A program made the translations under genes and the position numbers. From Pomphorhynchus laevis (Eukaryota > Acanthocephala > Palaeacanthocephala > Echinorhynchida > Pomphorhynchidae): a stretch of 64,000 nt of DNA. The DNA is taken from positions 1 to 64,000 of the forward strand of contig WNNJ02001809.1 of NCBI GenBank assembly GCA_012934845.2, read 5' to 3'. Shown here piece by piece: positions 44,526-56,597 of the stretch. Each line of letters opens with the position of its first letter. Positions within the stretch are counted from its first letter, which is position 1. The notes beneath the pieces are model-generated. The model saw only the letters and a list, made by a program, of their open reading frames with translations. It had not been told where the DNA came from and searched no databases.

Positions 44526-45928
44526 TGATTCCTATCTTGCTCTTCGCCGGTCTCATCTCAACCTACTACGTACCAAATGCAACTCCTTCTGGCAGCATAA
44601 AATCATCACTTCATTCAACTCTAAGACTCTCTGGCATACTTTTAACTCAATCCTTGCTCGCTCCTCGTCGCCGCGCAACATCAATGCCAGTGATTATTCG
44701 TCATTTCTCCAGACAAAAGTATCCACGTTGCGCTCTCACACCCCGGTCTCCATCCTATCCCACTCTGCCCAGTCTAATCTCATCCTTCCGGAACTCTTTC
44801 ATCTTCTCCCAGTCTCACCTACAGAAGTATCATCTGTCCTCATGTCCTTGCCCAACAAAACCTCACCTGCCGATCCCCTGCCTACTCACATATTAAAATC
44901 TATATGCTCATCGATATCCCCATTTCTCACAACCTTGTTTAACTCGTCCATCCGCAGTCGTATCTTCCCTTCACACTGGAAATCCGCAATCGTTCGTCCC
45001 CTCCTTAAGAGACAATCGCTCGACTTCTCCCTTCCTTCTAGCTATCGCCCCATTTCACTACTCTCTACTCTTTCTAAGCTCTTAGAACGCCTCATCTTAA
45101 TACAAATCAACGCTTATCTCTCCTCATCCAATCTGTACTCTCCTTTCCAATCCGCGTTCCGCTCTAATCACTCGACAGAAACCGCATGCATAAAAGTGTA
45201 CAACGACTTACTCATTTCTCGAGACAAGGCTCTATATAGTGTTCTCATCTCGCTCGACCTCTCCTCCGCATTCGACATTGTCGACCACTCCGTCCTCCTT
45301 TCTCGCCTTCTCATCTAACTTAATTCTCCGTGATATCCGCCGTATCCTCCCCCTTATCGACTTCCGTTCTTGTATGTATCTTCTTTCATCGCTTCTTTTC
45401 CCTAAAATCGATTACTGCCTTAGCCTTTTCGCCAATTCTCCAAAATCCATCATCCTACCCCTACAACGAATAATCAACACCGCCGTTCGAGTGCTCTTTT
45501 CGTCTCCGTCGCTTCGACCACACATCCACATATTTTGCCCAACTCTCTTGGCCCACCATCCACATCCGCATCAAACTCCGCCTTCTTCTCGTTACCTTTC
45601 GTCTCATCGCTGTCGGCTCCCCATCGTTCATCAACCTTCCTTTCTTAGACGATACTCGCCCCACCTCGCTATCGCTTCGTTCCTGTCATACCCTCTTACT
45701 CCACGTTCCTAATTACTCCAACAACTACGGTCTCCGATCCTTCCTCTTCGCCGCCTCACTCGCCTGGAATCAACTCCCTCTCGACGTCCGCCGCGCCCCC
45801 TCCTTTATCACATTCAAACACCTCCTTCGTTCACACCTTCTCGACACCTGATTCACAGTCTTGTTTTGTTGTGGTCATGTAAGCGTGCGCTGGCACGCAT
45901 TTGCCACGTTAAAATAAATCCTTTTTTT
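44526..45928 (+). mobile_element. L2-like LINE, copy E, truncated, nested in LINE G
   Basis: It is flanked by tatca (44,521-44,525 and 45,929-45,933). It begins at the linker (DSYLALRRSHLNLLRTKCN), carries RT up to DHSVLLSRL (about 45,310), then lacks about 510 bp relative to copy C (including the YADD box) and rejoins at NLILRDIRRI. It ends with the family 3' UTR, hairpin and aaataaatcc plus T-tract. Very close to copy C in sequence, so a recent relative. 5' truncated and internally deleted. Confidence 0.93.
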
Positions 45929-45933
45929 TATCA

Positions 45934-46400
45934 CCAGGTTGACTTGACGTGTATTATTTGTAAGTTGCTTGGAAAGCTAATATTCAAAAACATATTTTCA
46001 GATTTGGACAGCAACAGTAAACTCGCTGACTCACAACACGTTTTCAGACCAAATAGATCAACAATAAGTAACCTTTTGGTTTCGTCTAACTCATGACAAT
46101 CTTCATTAGATGAACGAGTTCAATCAGACATACTTTTCGTAGATTTCTCTCATGCTTTCGATTTAGTTCCGCATGATCGTCTCATTCACAAATCGAGGTC
46201 ACTTAGTGTTTGTTAAATGTATGTCGCCTGGATTGCAAATTACTTAAGTTCACGCTATTTCAGAGTACGTGTAGGTGCAGATATGCCCACCTCATTCGCT
46301 ATTCATTCTGGAGTTCCACATGGTGCTGTTATCTCACCATTTCTTTTTAACGCCTATATCAATGACAACCCAAGTAAAAGAAAAACAAATGTTAAACCAA
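45934..46400 (+). mobile_element. CR1-like LINE G, 3' part
   Basis: It continues LINE G after the nested insertion: QVDLTCIICKLLGKLIFKNI, then QHVFRPNRSTISNLLVS (RT finger), LFVDFSHAFDLVPHDRLI-like motif A, WIANYLSSRYFRVRVGADM and SGVPHGAVISPFLFNAYIND (motif B). It ends before any catalytic YADD box. Frameshifted once or twice. It abuts the 3' end of minus-strand LINE H. Confidence 0.75.
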
Positions 46401-46514
46401 AATAAAATGTGAAATGAATTTGTGGATGAAATTGAAATATATTGAAGAATGGGAGATGAGTGGAATGTGACAAGACGCCGTGGGAGCAAAAAAAAGTTGA
46501 GATGTTCGTTTTAA

Positions 46515-48990
46515 TAATAAGATAAATGTATTTTGAGTAGAAAATGCGTGACATTGGCGCGCTTACAACCCCACTAATTATTTAGGAGTTCAGTGTGTAT
46601 GCTCAGTCCATTCGTTAATATTATTCGTTCAATCCGTTCGTTTATCTGTTCGTTCAGTTTGTTTGTTCAGACCGTTCGTTCAGACTGTTCGTTCAGACCG
46701 TTCGTTCAGACCTGTCGTTTCTAATGTTCATTTAGTCCGTTCAGTCCGCTCGTTTTGTTAAATTGATAAACTTGTCTTGTTTATACTACGCTCCTCCTAT
46801 CTCAGTACTGGCTTGGGACCGGCCTTGGCGGAGTTAAAAATGTGTGATAGATATGTGAGTTGGATAAGATATTAAAGGAATGCATTTTTTGATTTATTGT
46901 AGAGAAGCAACCATAGTGCAGAAACATCGTTATAAGAGTTGAAGCTACGAGGAAGAACGGATGCAAGTTGGCGAAGAATTCCAAACCAGTGGAACATCCA
47001 CGATAATGAGCAGAGCCCATAGTTGGTTAAGCGTGACGGGGCATCGATAAGTAGAGAATTACTTGATCGTAGAGACAGAGCGTGAATCATCAATATAAGC
47101 AAGGTGTAAGTAGTATGGTAAGTGACAATATAGAAGACAAGAGGTAACGATACGCAAACGAAATTCAACACGAAGGTCAATAGTGGGGCAGGATAAGACG
47201 GAAATACGAAGTGAAATACAATCGAAGCTGCGAAGATGCCGTAGGATACGAGCAGCTTTATGTTACACTAGAGATGAAAAAGAGCAGAATTGAAAGAGTT
47301 TCCAAAGAGGCTAAGGCAATAATAATTATGAGAATCTGGAAATACATGTAAGAACGAGACAAGAACAGAAGTATATCAGCTTACGAATGCTTACGATCAC
47401 CAAAGAAATATTATAGATACATCGAACGGGTAATCACATTGTATGTGAAGTCGGAAACAGAAAAATTAATAAAGAGAAAGAAAGAGAAAGTAAATCATAA
47501 AATGAGTTTAAATATGTCCTGAGTCATTTTTTGAAAATTTTTGCAGTTGTTGCGCAGACGACATATACAGTCAAGCTGTTCCACGTTTCGTTGATTATGT
47601 CACATATCATAGCGTAGATCGTCTTTGGATGTATTCTACGTGTCAAATAAATATGATGACCTCGAAGAACAGATGAACTCCTTGGGTTAAAGATATGTCG
47701 ATCAGGGTACTTTAGATCGGACAAAAACCGCCAAACAAACACCAAATCTCCTTCTCTAGAGAAAATTCTATTAATTGAACCTCTAAAATTTTGAGTATAT
47801 CATGATATATAACATTTCGTAACGAGGGTACAAGATGAGTGGCTTTCTTCAGAAATCGCACATATAGGTCCAATTCACCCCTAAGTGCGGGGTATGTCAC
47901 TGGAGAGGCGTATATCTTGTGACTGCGAATAACTATTTAAAATAAGGTGAAACCATTTACCCTTAAGAGTGCCGATGGCTCAACGCAGTATACCTATTAG
48001 GCAAAGGCACTTACTTGAAGTGTAACTAACGTGATCACGTGATTTGAGGTCATTAAATGCAATAATGCCTAAATCGGTCGTTTTTGATAATTTTGATTGT
48101 TACACCGTCTATAGAGTATGAAGTAACATGTTTAGCAGATCCAAGGTGAATATGCGTGCATTTGTCTAGATTAAGCAGTAAACATTTACAACGACACCAA
48201 TCATTTAGTAGATTTACGTCTTCTGTAAAAGGTCAGTACCTGTTATGTCGTTAACTGCCCTCCAAATTTTCATGTCATCTGCGTAGAGAACTGAGTAGCT
48301 ACTAGATAATGCTCCAGGAAGATCGACATATAAACATTAAACAACAATGGACTTAGAAAAAGAACCTTGAGGGAGTTATTTTGAAAATGTATCACATGCC
48401 GGCATATATTCACCGACTTTTACAGCAGCAGTACGTTTCGGAAGGAATGAGCGGATCCACTTGAGAAGTGAATAACTAACATTGCATTTCAGTACATCGT
48501 CAAAAGAATATTGTGAATTACTCTATCGAACGCTATTGACAAATGGAAGAAAATGACATCAATATTTGAGTATGACTGCCAAATATGAACGAAAAGCGAA
48601 TTTTGTCATGAACAAAAGGTTTGAGGGAAAATAAAATAGTCGAAGTGAAAACCTAAAAAGAAGATTGCCAACTATTTTGAGAATGATCGAATTAATAGAT
48701 AAAGTAGGTGAAGTTCTGTTGAGAAGATAATGAATGATCTCATTATTTTATCTCATTATGTGCTTAGTCAGGCCATAAAGCTCGTATATACATGAAGATT
48801 ATCAATAATATAAAGTACTTTAAATTTAAATTCGAGTGATTCATCTCGATATTAAAGATTTAAGATTGACACAACACATCCTAACCTGAATGTCTGGGAT
48901 TTTAGATTTTAGTACAATGTCTAACTGACGTGATAATTAACTATAATGTTATCACAGAGTAATTTACACTAGAACTGTGCAATTTCAACA
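46515..48990 (-). mobile_element. CR1/Jockey-like LINE H, decayed
   Basis: The minus strand carries the 3' end with a family-like tgccaatgtcacgcatttt terminus (46,540-46,560), C-terminal pieces (SRLTNYGLCSLSWMFHWFGI; HIFNPRSSSVLRGHHIYLTR at 47,524-47,745) and an RT block around 48,300-48,240 with LSSLYADDMKIWRAVNDIT. The two C-terminal-like segments may come from two merged copies. Many breaks; old. Confidence 0.6.
46605..46745. repeat. 13-bp-type minisatellite (ccgttcgttcaga)
   Basis: Four or five adjacent units ccgttcgttcaga/ctgttcgttcaga lie in the centre, with looser gttcgtt/gttcag words on both sides. It is inside or beside the 3' part of LINE H. Confidence 0.8.
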
Positions 48991-48999
48991 AGCCATATT

Positions 49000-50700
49000 C
49001 AACAATTGGGAACATATGGAGCTACTTTAATGAAAGGTTGCGAAAAAATGAAAAATACTTTACTCTCGGCAACAGATAATCCCTAACCTGTTTTAAAAAT
49101 AACTGACGTTGATTCATTTTTAATTTGGAACATCATCTTTAAGGCAGTAATTTATTTTTATTTCGCTATCTGATGCTAGCGAAATATTTAATTGAAGATT
49201 AAACATTGAAATTTTGATGACTATCCTGCACGTTTCTTCAATACTATTGGTTGAACCTCATTAGCTACATTAAAATTAATTGTGTAAGCAGACTCCATTG
49301 TCTTTTAAAAATTAAATGAATCGAGATAAGTCAATGTAAAAATTTTTTAATTATTACAAATTTTTACATCGCCTTGTCTCGATTCGTTTATTAAAATCAA
49401 TATAAAATTATTCCTGGATGCATGGATAAGACTTTCATAAAGTCGGGTGTCTGTTGAATAACATATAATTTGTTTTAAGACGGCAATGCACAGACAGCTG
49501 CACACTAATTTATCATTAATTTAAATGTTGCTAATGAGCTAAAAAATTTCTACAAATGATGATTGTAGTTTTGCTACGTATATGAAAAACAGAAGAATTC
49601 ATTTCGAAAAACGTAATGACGGAGCGATCAAAGTATTCAATAAAATCGATTTTTCATGCAAATGCAGAAAAAAGGTAAGTACTGATTTAATTTATTCTGA
49701 TTATATTCATGAGGGGAGCTTCCCCGTACCTAAGCTAGCGAATCTAGTGATAATTAAATTGCTGATGTCTCTGTAAAGAGAGTCTGTTCAATATCTTTCT
49801 AAACTGACCTATTTAAAAAGCGAATTTTGTTTAATGCTATAAAATATTACGAGTCAGAGATTAAAATCTCTTTCTCTACACCCGATTTGGCAAAGTCGTA
49901 TATTGACTATTTCCATAACATACATTCTTAACGAGCTACAATTTCGCCTAAACCTATCTTTGCCACATTAAAGATTAACAAAATCCAACTTTCATCTTAG
50001 ATGAAGATTTATCGATTCTAGGAAACGAGTTCAATACCTCTAATGTCCGTTTCATAAAAGGCAACAAAGGATTCCATGGCCATCCCGGTGGCGTTTTGCA
50101 ATGCCCCGGTAGATGTAGCTCAGAATATATCAAACTCGCCTTGCAACCCTTTTATGGGATATTTCACCCGAGGAAATGTGAAAATAAACCATGTTGCTCA
50201 CGGAAGATAGAGGAAGACACGTTGCTTAGAAGGAGGTTTCACCTTGATCCTTATGGAGTGGCCTTCTTTCAAGCAGCTATCCAACTCTTCCCCGTGATTG
50301 GGAATGAGTGCTTGACCGAATTTAATTCCGTCCGAATTAATACTTGATCGAATTTAATACCTCTCTTCGCGAGCTACCGGTAGACTTTCGACTACCTATA
50401 AAAGCCGCATTTACAGTCCCACTCAAACAAAACTCAAAGTCCTTGCAAAAATAATACACCTTCCCAATCTCTCTGCTTCATTCAGGCAGGTTATCTCGAA
50501 TGAATACTAGAGTTCTAAATATAGGCTCCAGCTGTGTATGGTCAGGACAAGTATTGCTTGTCTTAATTCCTCTCAGGCTTCCTTCTTGAACATATTCAAA
50601 AGGATAAGTTTGTCTACTGGCAGGAGAGGACATCAGGTTGGATTAGTAGCGTAGGCCTTGATAGAGCTTTGGAGGAGTCACTAGCCCTACATAATTATGG
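49000..50700. other. No gene recognised; small foldbacks
   Basis: A hairpin at about 49,168-49,192 pairs tttcgcta with tagcgaaat. A foldback at 49,315-49,389 has ~30-bp imperfect arms (aatgaatcgaga-aag... against ctt-tctcgattcgtt). An open frame at 49,582-49,776 and GC-richer sequence at 49,960-50,400 match nothing that I know. They may be the front of the LINE that follows. Confidence 0.45.
49315..49389. repeat. Foldback element, ~30-bp arms
   Basis: The left arm 49,315-49,345 and right arm 49,358-49,389 are complementary with a few mismatches (core: atgtaaaaattt against aaatttttacat), around a ~12-bp loop. MITE-sized or smaller. Confidence 0.65.
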
Positions 50701-50749
50701 AGCCACGCTTTCTTCCTAGCCAATCCCGACTTTCGGTGACTTAAGGAGC

Positions 50750-51960
50750 AGGGACTTATCCATTACGAATTTCTCTAACTCATGGGACCCACTTACGGGC
50801 ATTTCCAAAACCGTCGCTCCCTACTCTTCTCGAGTTTGTCAGCTTTTGACAGCCAAACAAAGAAGAGAAGTGGCCGTCACAATGCTTTTAGCCTCGCCAT
50901 CCAATGTAGCTGGCATCAATATTAGCCGACGTATACTTTTATCTAAGAATATCATCGGTTTCATGTCCCGAAGACTTGCGGCTCATTTCGATTCAAAATT
51001 CCCTCATCTCCATTTACGAAAAAGCGCTTGCGCGTAGAATCAGCAACCATTTAAATACACGTAACTTAATATCACCGAGTTTTCATGGGTTTGTCAAAGG
51101 GAGCTCGCTTCATTCAGCAATTAGTGAAGTGCATCAGTTTAGTCAGGATAACAGTCATCAGCTTGCGTGGCAGTTTTTCTTGACTTTTCTGCTGCATTTG
51201 ACCACATCGCCATTTCTTTCGTTATCTCCTTTTCAGGATCCTTGGGCTCCCTGCGGAATTGTTAATAGGGTGGAGATATTGCGGTACACCAAGCGATTTT
51301 ACTAGGAAGACGACACTGATGCAGGTCAGTTTCACATTATTACAGGTGTACCTCAAGGTTCCCCTCTTTCTCCTATCTTATATCTTGCTAGCTCCATTGT
51401 TCTTTACAAGACATTTAAACGTGATCAACATCTCGTGGTATACGCTGATGATACCACATCCCTGTTTTCTGGACGCAGCTGCAAAGATGTAGTCTCAGAC
51501 ATCAGCCGTTTATTTTTAAGTTTAAAAGATCAGATACCCCATCCAATCGTATGTTAAACTCCAATAAATCATAGATAGTCATCTTTCATGGCGCCCCTGA
51601 TACTAAAAAGAAGCTTAAAAAACTAGCACGCTCTGTACTCCCCCATTTTGCATCTCAACTACTCCCCATCTTTATGAGTAGAGTAAAATATCTGGGATTC
51701 ACTGTTACGGTAAACTGGTAGGCGAAAGCTGGCCTGGATAGACTTAAACGTATTCTGAAGAGAGCTAGTGGACTCTGAAACGGGCCAAGCACCTGTCGCT
51801 GAATGGGAAAACTTAAGTACAACTTTGGGGGTACTTGGGCTATCTATTGGATTAGTCTTATTTTCTAGACGACGTTCTACAGAGCAAACTCGAAGGATTC
51901 TCAAGCTCCTCATCTCGAGATTACTTATCATGGTCCGCCTCGACTGGACTTTTTAGGGGT
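50750..51960 (+). mobile_element. LINE I, decayed (RT region)
   Basis: The plus strand shows the RT: LISIYEKALARRISNHLNTR then NLISPSFHGFVKGSSLHSAI (51,005-51,125), a motif A-like FSAAFDHIAISF (about 51,185), GVPQGSPLSPILYLASSIV (51,342-51,400) and VVYADDTTSLFSGRSCKDVV (51,435-51,500). C-terminal sequence follows to about 51,955. It is distinct from the L2-like family. Frames change repeatedly. Confidence 0.65.
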
Positions 51961-51964
51961 GAGA

Positions 51965-52955
51965 GACCCTAATACGGCCGGATGATCAGATTTCTCTGGA
52001 CCTGAGGTCGTAAGAATTTATGTAGTCGACGAAAATAAAGAAGTGTTTTCCTTAACTATGTTGTGTTGCTTTTGCTTTCTCTGGATAATTATCGGTTGTA
52101 TTATTAAGAAAACCTTTATTTATTTAGAATTCAAGCCCGTTTATTTTTTGTTCTTACAGAATAAGGAATATTAAGCATTTCAAAATAAAGTTCAAGTCTT
52201 CTATCCCGTTTCGACCCGTCACAGCCAAGTAAAAATATTGCACATTAAACCGGTTATATCATCAATACGATATGACATCATTGTATCTGATCTGCTCGAT
52301 TTTTAAAGTAGAACTATTTTCGATTGAATATCTTTTATTATAGAAGCTTATTAGCACCGCTTCCAAGTATCTCACTGATTCAATGATCGATGTGAAGGCC
52401 AAAATGATCTCATTATGCTGCTTGATATTTGTCTCAACGAATATTTTTACACGGTTTGATGAGCAGAAGTAGCTTCATCTTTGGTCAACCTCACGCTATG
52501 AAATCGAAATTCATATATAACACTCTTTAGCTTGCACATTTAAGTAAAACGTCGAACGATTTGTTCAAAGATGACGAGCTTACCGCGTCTACGTGAAAAT
52601 GTAAATAGTTTTGAGTATTCAATTAGTGATTTGTTCTAAATATTATACAAAATTGCGTCGCTAGTACACTGAAAGGTTCTAGGTAATATATGTAATTTGC
52701 AGTTTTGGCACTAACATCAAACACATAAACAGTTTTGTGTCGGATCTCGAACGTGACATGGACAACGATGTATAAATCGTTGCTTGGAATAATGAATATG
52801 TTGCTTGGAATTACGTTGTGCATTATGATACTTGGAACCGAGACATTATAGACGTCACTATATCAAAAACGCATATACAACTATTATATATGCTCAAACA
52901 TGTGTGGCCATTCCGGAGAGTGGCCACAAAAGAGATGAGTAGAGAAGAGATGAAT
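51965..52955. other. Gene-free stretch
   Basis: Nothing recognised on either strand. Several short open frames are not supported by any motif. Confidence 0.4.
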
Positions 52956-52959
52956 CGCG

Positions 52960-53520
52960 GAAGTACGCACCCGCTGGATTGCCGTCACACAAGAGCACAC
53001 ATCCGTTACACCGGAGTAAACTAGATACATCGGATGGCCCTTGCAGCAATATGTCTACTTTCAAGGTTGGAACCGATTGGCATCTCAAGGATCGATCGAA
53101 AGCGCATAGATGGATCGACTCTAATCCCGTGATCATCCGACCGTATTCTGATATGGGAATTTACCTGTCTCAATACCCTTGCACCGACCTATCAATCTCA
53201 AGCTGTGGCAGAAGGCAGTGTCGTTGTCAGTAACGCAAAGTCAAGACAAAGATCAAAATTTCAGAGATATCGATACCCGCGATTACGAGCTCGTACCAGT
53301 TGCGATCAAGTCGGTTGGTGCTGTGTGCTCGAGTGCAGCGACATTTTCTCTGAGCGCTGGGAAATGGTCTGGTTCGGACGACTTGCGTCAAGCGGTCATC
53401 GTCCTTGCTCATGCAGCGAATCAGTGCGGTTATCGCGCGGGGCAACGCCGCCTGTTGATTGGAGGCCGCCAAAGACAAGGCGTTGCTCATTTTCTGAACT
53501 TGATTTCAAACCTTCATTAA
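52960..53520 (+). pseudogene. C-terminal nuclease-like relic of another retroelement
   Basis: The plus strand is GC-richer than its flanks. In shifting frames it gives LEPIGISRIDRKRIDGSTLI, then EFTCLNTLAPTYQSQAVAEG, then AKSRQRSKF, DYELVPVAIKSVGAVCSSAA, SGSDDLRQAV and MQRISAVIARGNAAC. From memory, this order (RxDGKRPDG.TL, then WD.TC.DTLAPSY, then VP.A.ET.G, then QRIS.A.QRGNA) is the C-terminus of a widespread animal RT protein with a restriction-like nuclease core. No RT part is present. Three or more frameshifts. Confidence 0.5.
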
Positions 53521-53524
53521 TTTT

Positions 53525-53850
53525 TTATTAAAAGAAATGTAAAATATTTTACTGTTAAAAATATATTAGAATATTATATACACTCGATATTGAATATTAT
53601 TTTTTATGATATTAATTATTTCGTGGTAAAATTGTTTTGCTGATAGCTTTAGCGAAAGCTAGCGAAATATAACAAAACGGTTTTCTCTATTTTGTTAATA
53701 TTGATTTAATATTGAAAAATTAAGGAATGAATCAAACTTATTTCATTGTAATAAATTATTGTCGAAATCAGCCTATAAAAATATAAAAAGGAAAAAATTT
53801 ATTTAAATTCAGCTGAATTCATTAAACCATCAATATGTTGATGTGTATAA
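53525..53850. other. AT-rich spacer with a tagcgaaa hairpin
   Basis: At about 53,640-53,672 the word tagctttagcgaaagctagc gives a short palindrome related to the ttcgcta words at 16,010, 26,346 and 49,170. This spacer also holds the 3' flank of the fatty-acid-binding protein gene (minus strand), with AATAAA-like words near 53,800. Confidence 0.5.
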
Positions 53851-54258
53851 TCACAATCGCTTGTAGATACGCTTGCACACAACATCTTTGGCTGTACATG
53901 TCGTAACCATATGATCTTTGCTATCTAGCTGTCTGTCAATTACTGTGAGAACGGCGTCTTTCTGTTTTTGAGTTTCCCTCAAGATTTTTTCATCCACAAT
54001 AGTGAAAATTGAGGTTGTTTTTTCATCATACGGTGCCACGCATTCAACCTCTTCATTGAGTTTGAACAGCAACTTCGTTGTCTTTAATGGTGACTCTGTT
54101 ACCATTTCCCATTGATCACCACTAATAGTAAAAGTAATCGTTGGCTTAGCAATTGCTCCAATTTTGCGCATATGCCAATTAACATTTAGGGCTTTCATGT
54201 ATTCCTCGAAATTTTCCGAAGATTCCATTTTCCACTTACCTGCTATAGCTGTAACCAT
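53851..54258 (-). CDS. Fatty-acid-binding protein (FABP/CRABP family)
   Basis: It is a cytosolic carrier of fatty acids or retinoid-like lipids, a ten-strand beta-barrel. The 135-residue ORF is intact and of normal family length. Landmarks: GKWKMESSENFEEYMKALNV at the N-terminus (helix-turn-helix lid follows), AKPTITFTISGDQWEM, TTKLLFKLNEEVE, the usual strand pattern, and VVCKRIYKRL at the end with the R-x-Y fatty-acid-binding residues. No intron interrupts it, although FABP genes in many animals have several. A TATA box at 54,333-54,342 and a short leader support a working promoter, so loss of introns or an old retrogene with its own promoter are both possible. Codon use is unremarkable. The neighbours are transposon relics. 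Confidence 0.93.
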   Translation of the reverse strand: MVTAIAGKWKMESSENFEEYMKALNVNWHMRKIGAIAKPTITFTISGDQWEMVTESPLKTTKLLFKLNEEVECVAPYDEKTTSIFTIVDEKILRETQKQKDAVLTVIDRQLDSKDHMVTTCTAKDVVCKRIYKRL

Positions 54259-54332
54259 CGTGTATCGCTGAAGAATATTGCAAAGGTATCGTTGTCAAGC
54301 AGTATCCACTACTACAAAGTTTGTTCTTCTCT

Positions 54333-54342
54333 CTATATATAC
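54333..54342 (-). promoter_or_regulatory. TATA box of the fatty-acid-binding protein gene
   Basis: gtatatatag on the minus strand lies 75 bp upstream of the ATG at 54,258. With the usual 25-30 bp spacing, transcription would start near 54,300-54,310, giving a leader of about 45 nt. Confidence 0.6.
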
Positions 54343-54359
54343 GAATAGACCGTAAGTCA

Positions 54360-55555
54360 CACTTATTTTTTACTGCTTTTTTAAAAACATATAGTGTCTA
54401 GGTTATGTAAGCAAACACGAAACCTGGCTTCGTGTAAACCGGAGAATTATTTTGTCGCCAATATTTCTTTATAGCCAAGCCTAAAAAGCTTTTCATTTTA
54501 TGTTGAAAATTGCTTTACAAAGTGATACTTATTCACCGTTTTGCTATTAATGTTGTTTTTGTTAAAAATTTGATTTGTCCAAGTAAAACTACGTTATAAG
54601 AAATTATTGTTACCTTTAGGATCTAATGCTTATAGAAATGCAACAAAGTGTGATTAATGCTTGTTATCTTTAAATTAAAAAAAACCTAAAGTAAACGAGG
54701 TCCGATAAAATGCCTCGATTGAGGCAAATTTAGCTATTTTAACTTGTAATTTATATTTCGTTTATTTTTTCTATATTTAAGAAAACAAAAGGTAAAAACA
54801 CGATAAAACAATGCGATTTAGAATTTTTAAAACATCTTGCTTAAATTCCAAAATATTAGTGTCTCGTTGTTCTCAAATGTTCATGCCGAAAATTATATTT
54901 TTAGGAGCTACAAAGATCCACGATGGCGCTTAGGCTATCGGGACCTAATGCGTTAGCATGGCCTTTACTCGGTTTGGTTACAATTTCAAAATTTAGTTCA
55001 GCTTGTCTACAGAGGATGGTGTTCTATTGAATTGTATGGAATATCTACTATGAAGGTATATTCAATCCAGTCGGTACTTTGTCATTTGCTTACTTTACAA
55101 CAATTTCCCTAAATAAATGTGATTTCTAAAAACTATAAATTCGTTCAACCGATATAGTAGGAGTATCTCTTCGTATTATCTGCAAAGGCAAGACAGTTTC
55201 CGCATTAAATCCACATGTTTCTCCATTTTGAAATATAAATGTGAATATTATCATTTGAGCTGCAAAAGTACATATGGCGAAGCTAGATACTAGACGTAAT
55301 TTCTAAATAGATACCTTTATCTGTCATAATGATTTTCATTTTACGCTTTGATAAAGGACAAACAGTCGAAAGCTTGCAAATAAGGAAATTGTAAAATTTA
55401 AATAAATACTCGTGTCTATAATTTTATATCACCAAAATGAAACAAGTTAAGTTCGACACGAATATATATAGCTTAATATAAAGAGCTGTATATATTATAT
55501 ATACAGCTATATATACATGATTTTCCCCTATACTGCTTGATTTTATTAAATATTA
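54360..55555. other. Gene-free stretch
   Basis: No gene recognised. A 12-bp-stem AT hairpin (agctgtatatat, atatatacagct) lies at about 55,484-55,509. Confidence 0.45.
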
Positions 55556-55559
55556 TTTG

Positions 55560-56200
55560 TGGTACCTTAAATTTATTGTTATTTAGATCGCACATGACAA
55601 TTGCGTTTAAAGGAGTGGTTCAAGAATATAAATTGCCACTCTGTTTTATAATGGATAAAAAGGGTATGAAGGTTAAATCAGATAATAAAACTATACCAAT
55701 ATTATATTGGAATCCAAAATTCCATAAAAATCCAATAAAACCTAGGTTCATATGTAGTGCGTTTAAATGTACATTAAAACCACTTTATGTCTATATGAAT
55801 AAAATACTTAAAGTAATTAAAGCACACTTTAAAAAATATTGTAGGTAATCGAAATTAATACTGGTATAAAACACTATTTCAGTATTAATTCTACAAAAGA
55901 ATTTTTAGAACACACAAAAGGAATAAATTTTCAGAATATAAATACTGACGATTTTAGTACGCTTTAGACAAATTGATATTTAGAAGATATTAAAGAAACT
56001 AGAAAAATTAATAAACCTTCTGATATATATGTTATGCCAATCTAACAAAGATGTAACCGTCAAGAAAATATAAATACATGGATAAAATTTAATTAATAGA
56101 ATTCTTAAATACGTCGATAAATCAAAATTATTTAAAGTAGTTTTGATAAATCAAAGCTTTTTAAAATGTATTCTAATAGGATGCAATAATATACCAAATT
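55560..56200 (+). mobile_element. Penelope-like element fragment (RT fingers to motif A)
   Basis: It encodes IPILYWNPKFHKNPIKPRFI then KCTLKPLYVYMNKILKVIKA, the fingers/palm entry of Penelope RTs, then a degenerate motif A area (FLEHTKGINFQNIN). It is broken and truncated at both ends. It lies tail to tail with the larger copy at 56,396-59,340. Confidence 0.75.
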
Positions 56201-56597
56201 ATAGCTGGCATATGTTTAAGCTTTAGAAAATAGTAATTTGCAGGAAAAATACTACGAAAACGGTTAATAAGTGCGCGATATCATGTAATTGTCATATAAA
56301 CGCAGGTTGCGTGCTTTAAACTTATTTATTGATATCTTGATAGTTTGATGAGATAAAAATCTAATAATTTAAAAAGATAAGTTACTAAAAAGAAATTAAT
56401 TAAATCAGCTAACTGAGTCTACGTATTGTTATATAATTATAAAATAAACAAAACATAATAATGCTAAATCAAAATTTTAATAATTAAATAATAAAATAAA
56501 TAATTGTTTTTAGATTTTCTATAATTTAAATCAAGTTAAAAAAATGAAATTTAAAATAAACGTCATTTTTATGAATTGACTAATAAATAACAGACGT

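Noticed and set aside
49582-49776. 64-codon frame with a CKCRKK stretch
   Set aside because: Short, no family recognised, not linked to another exon.
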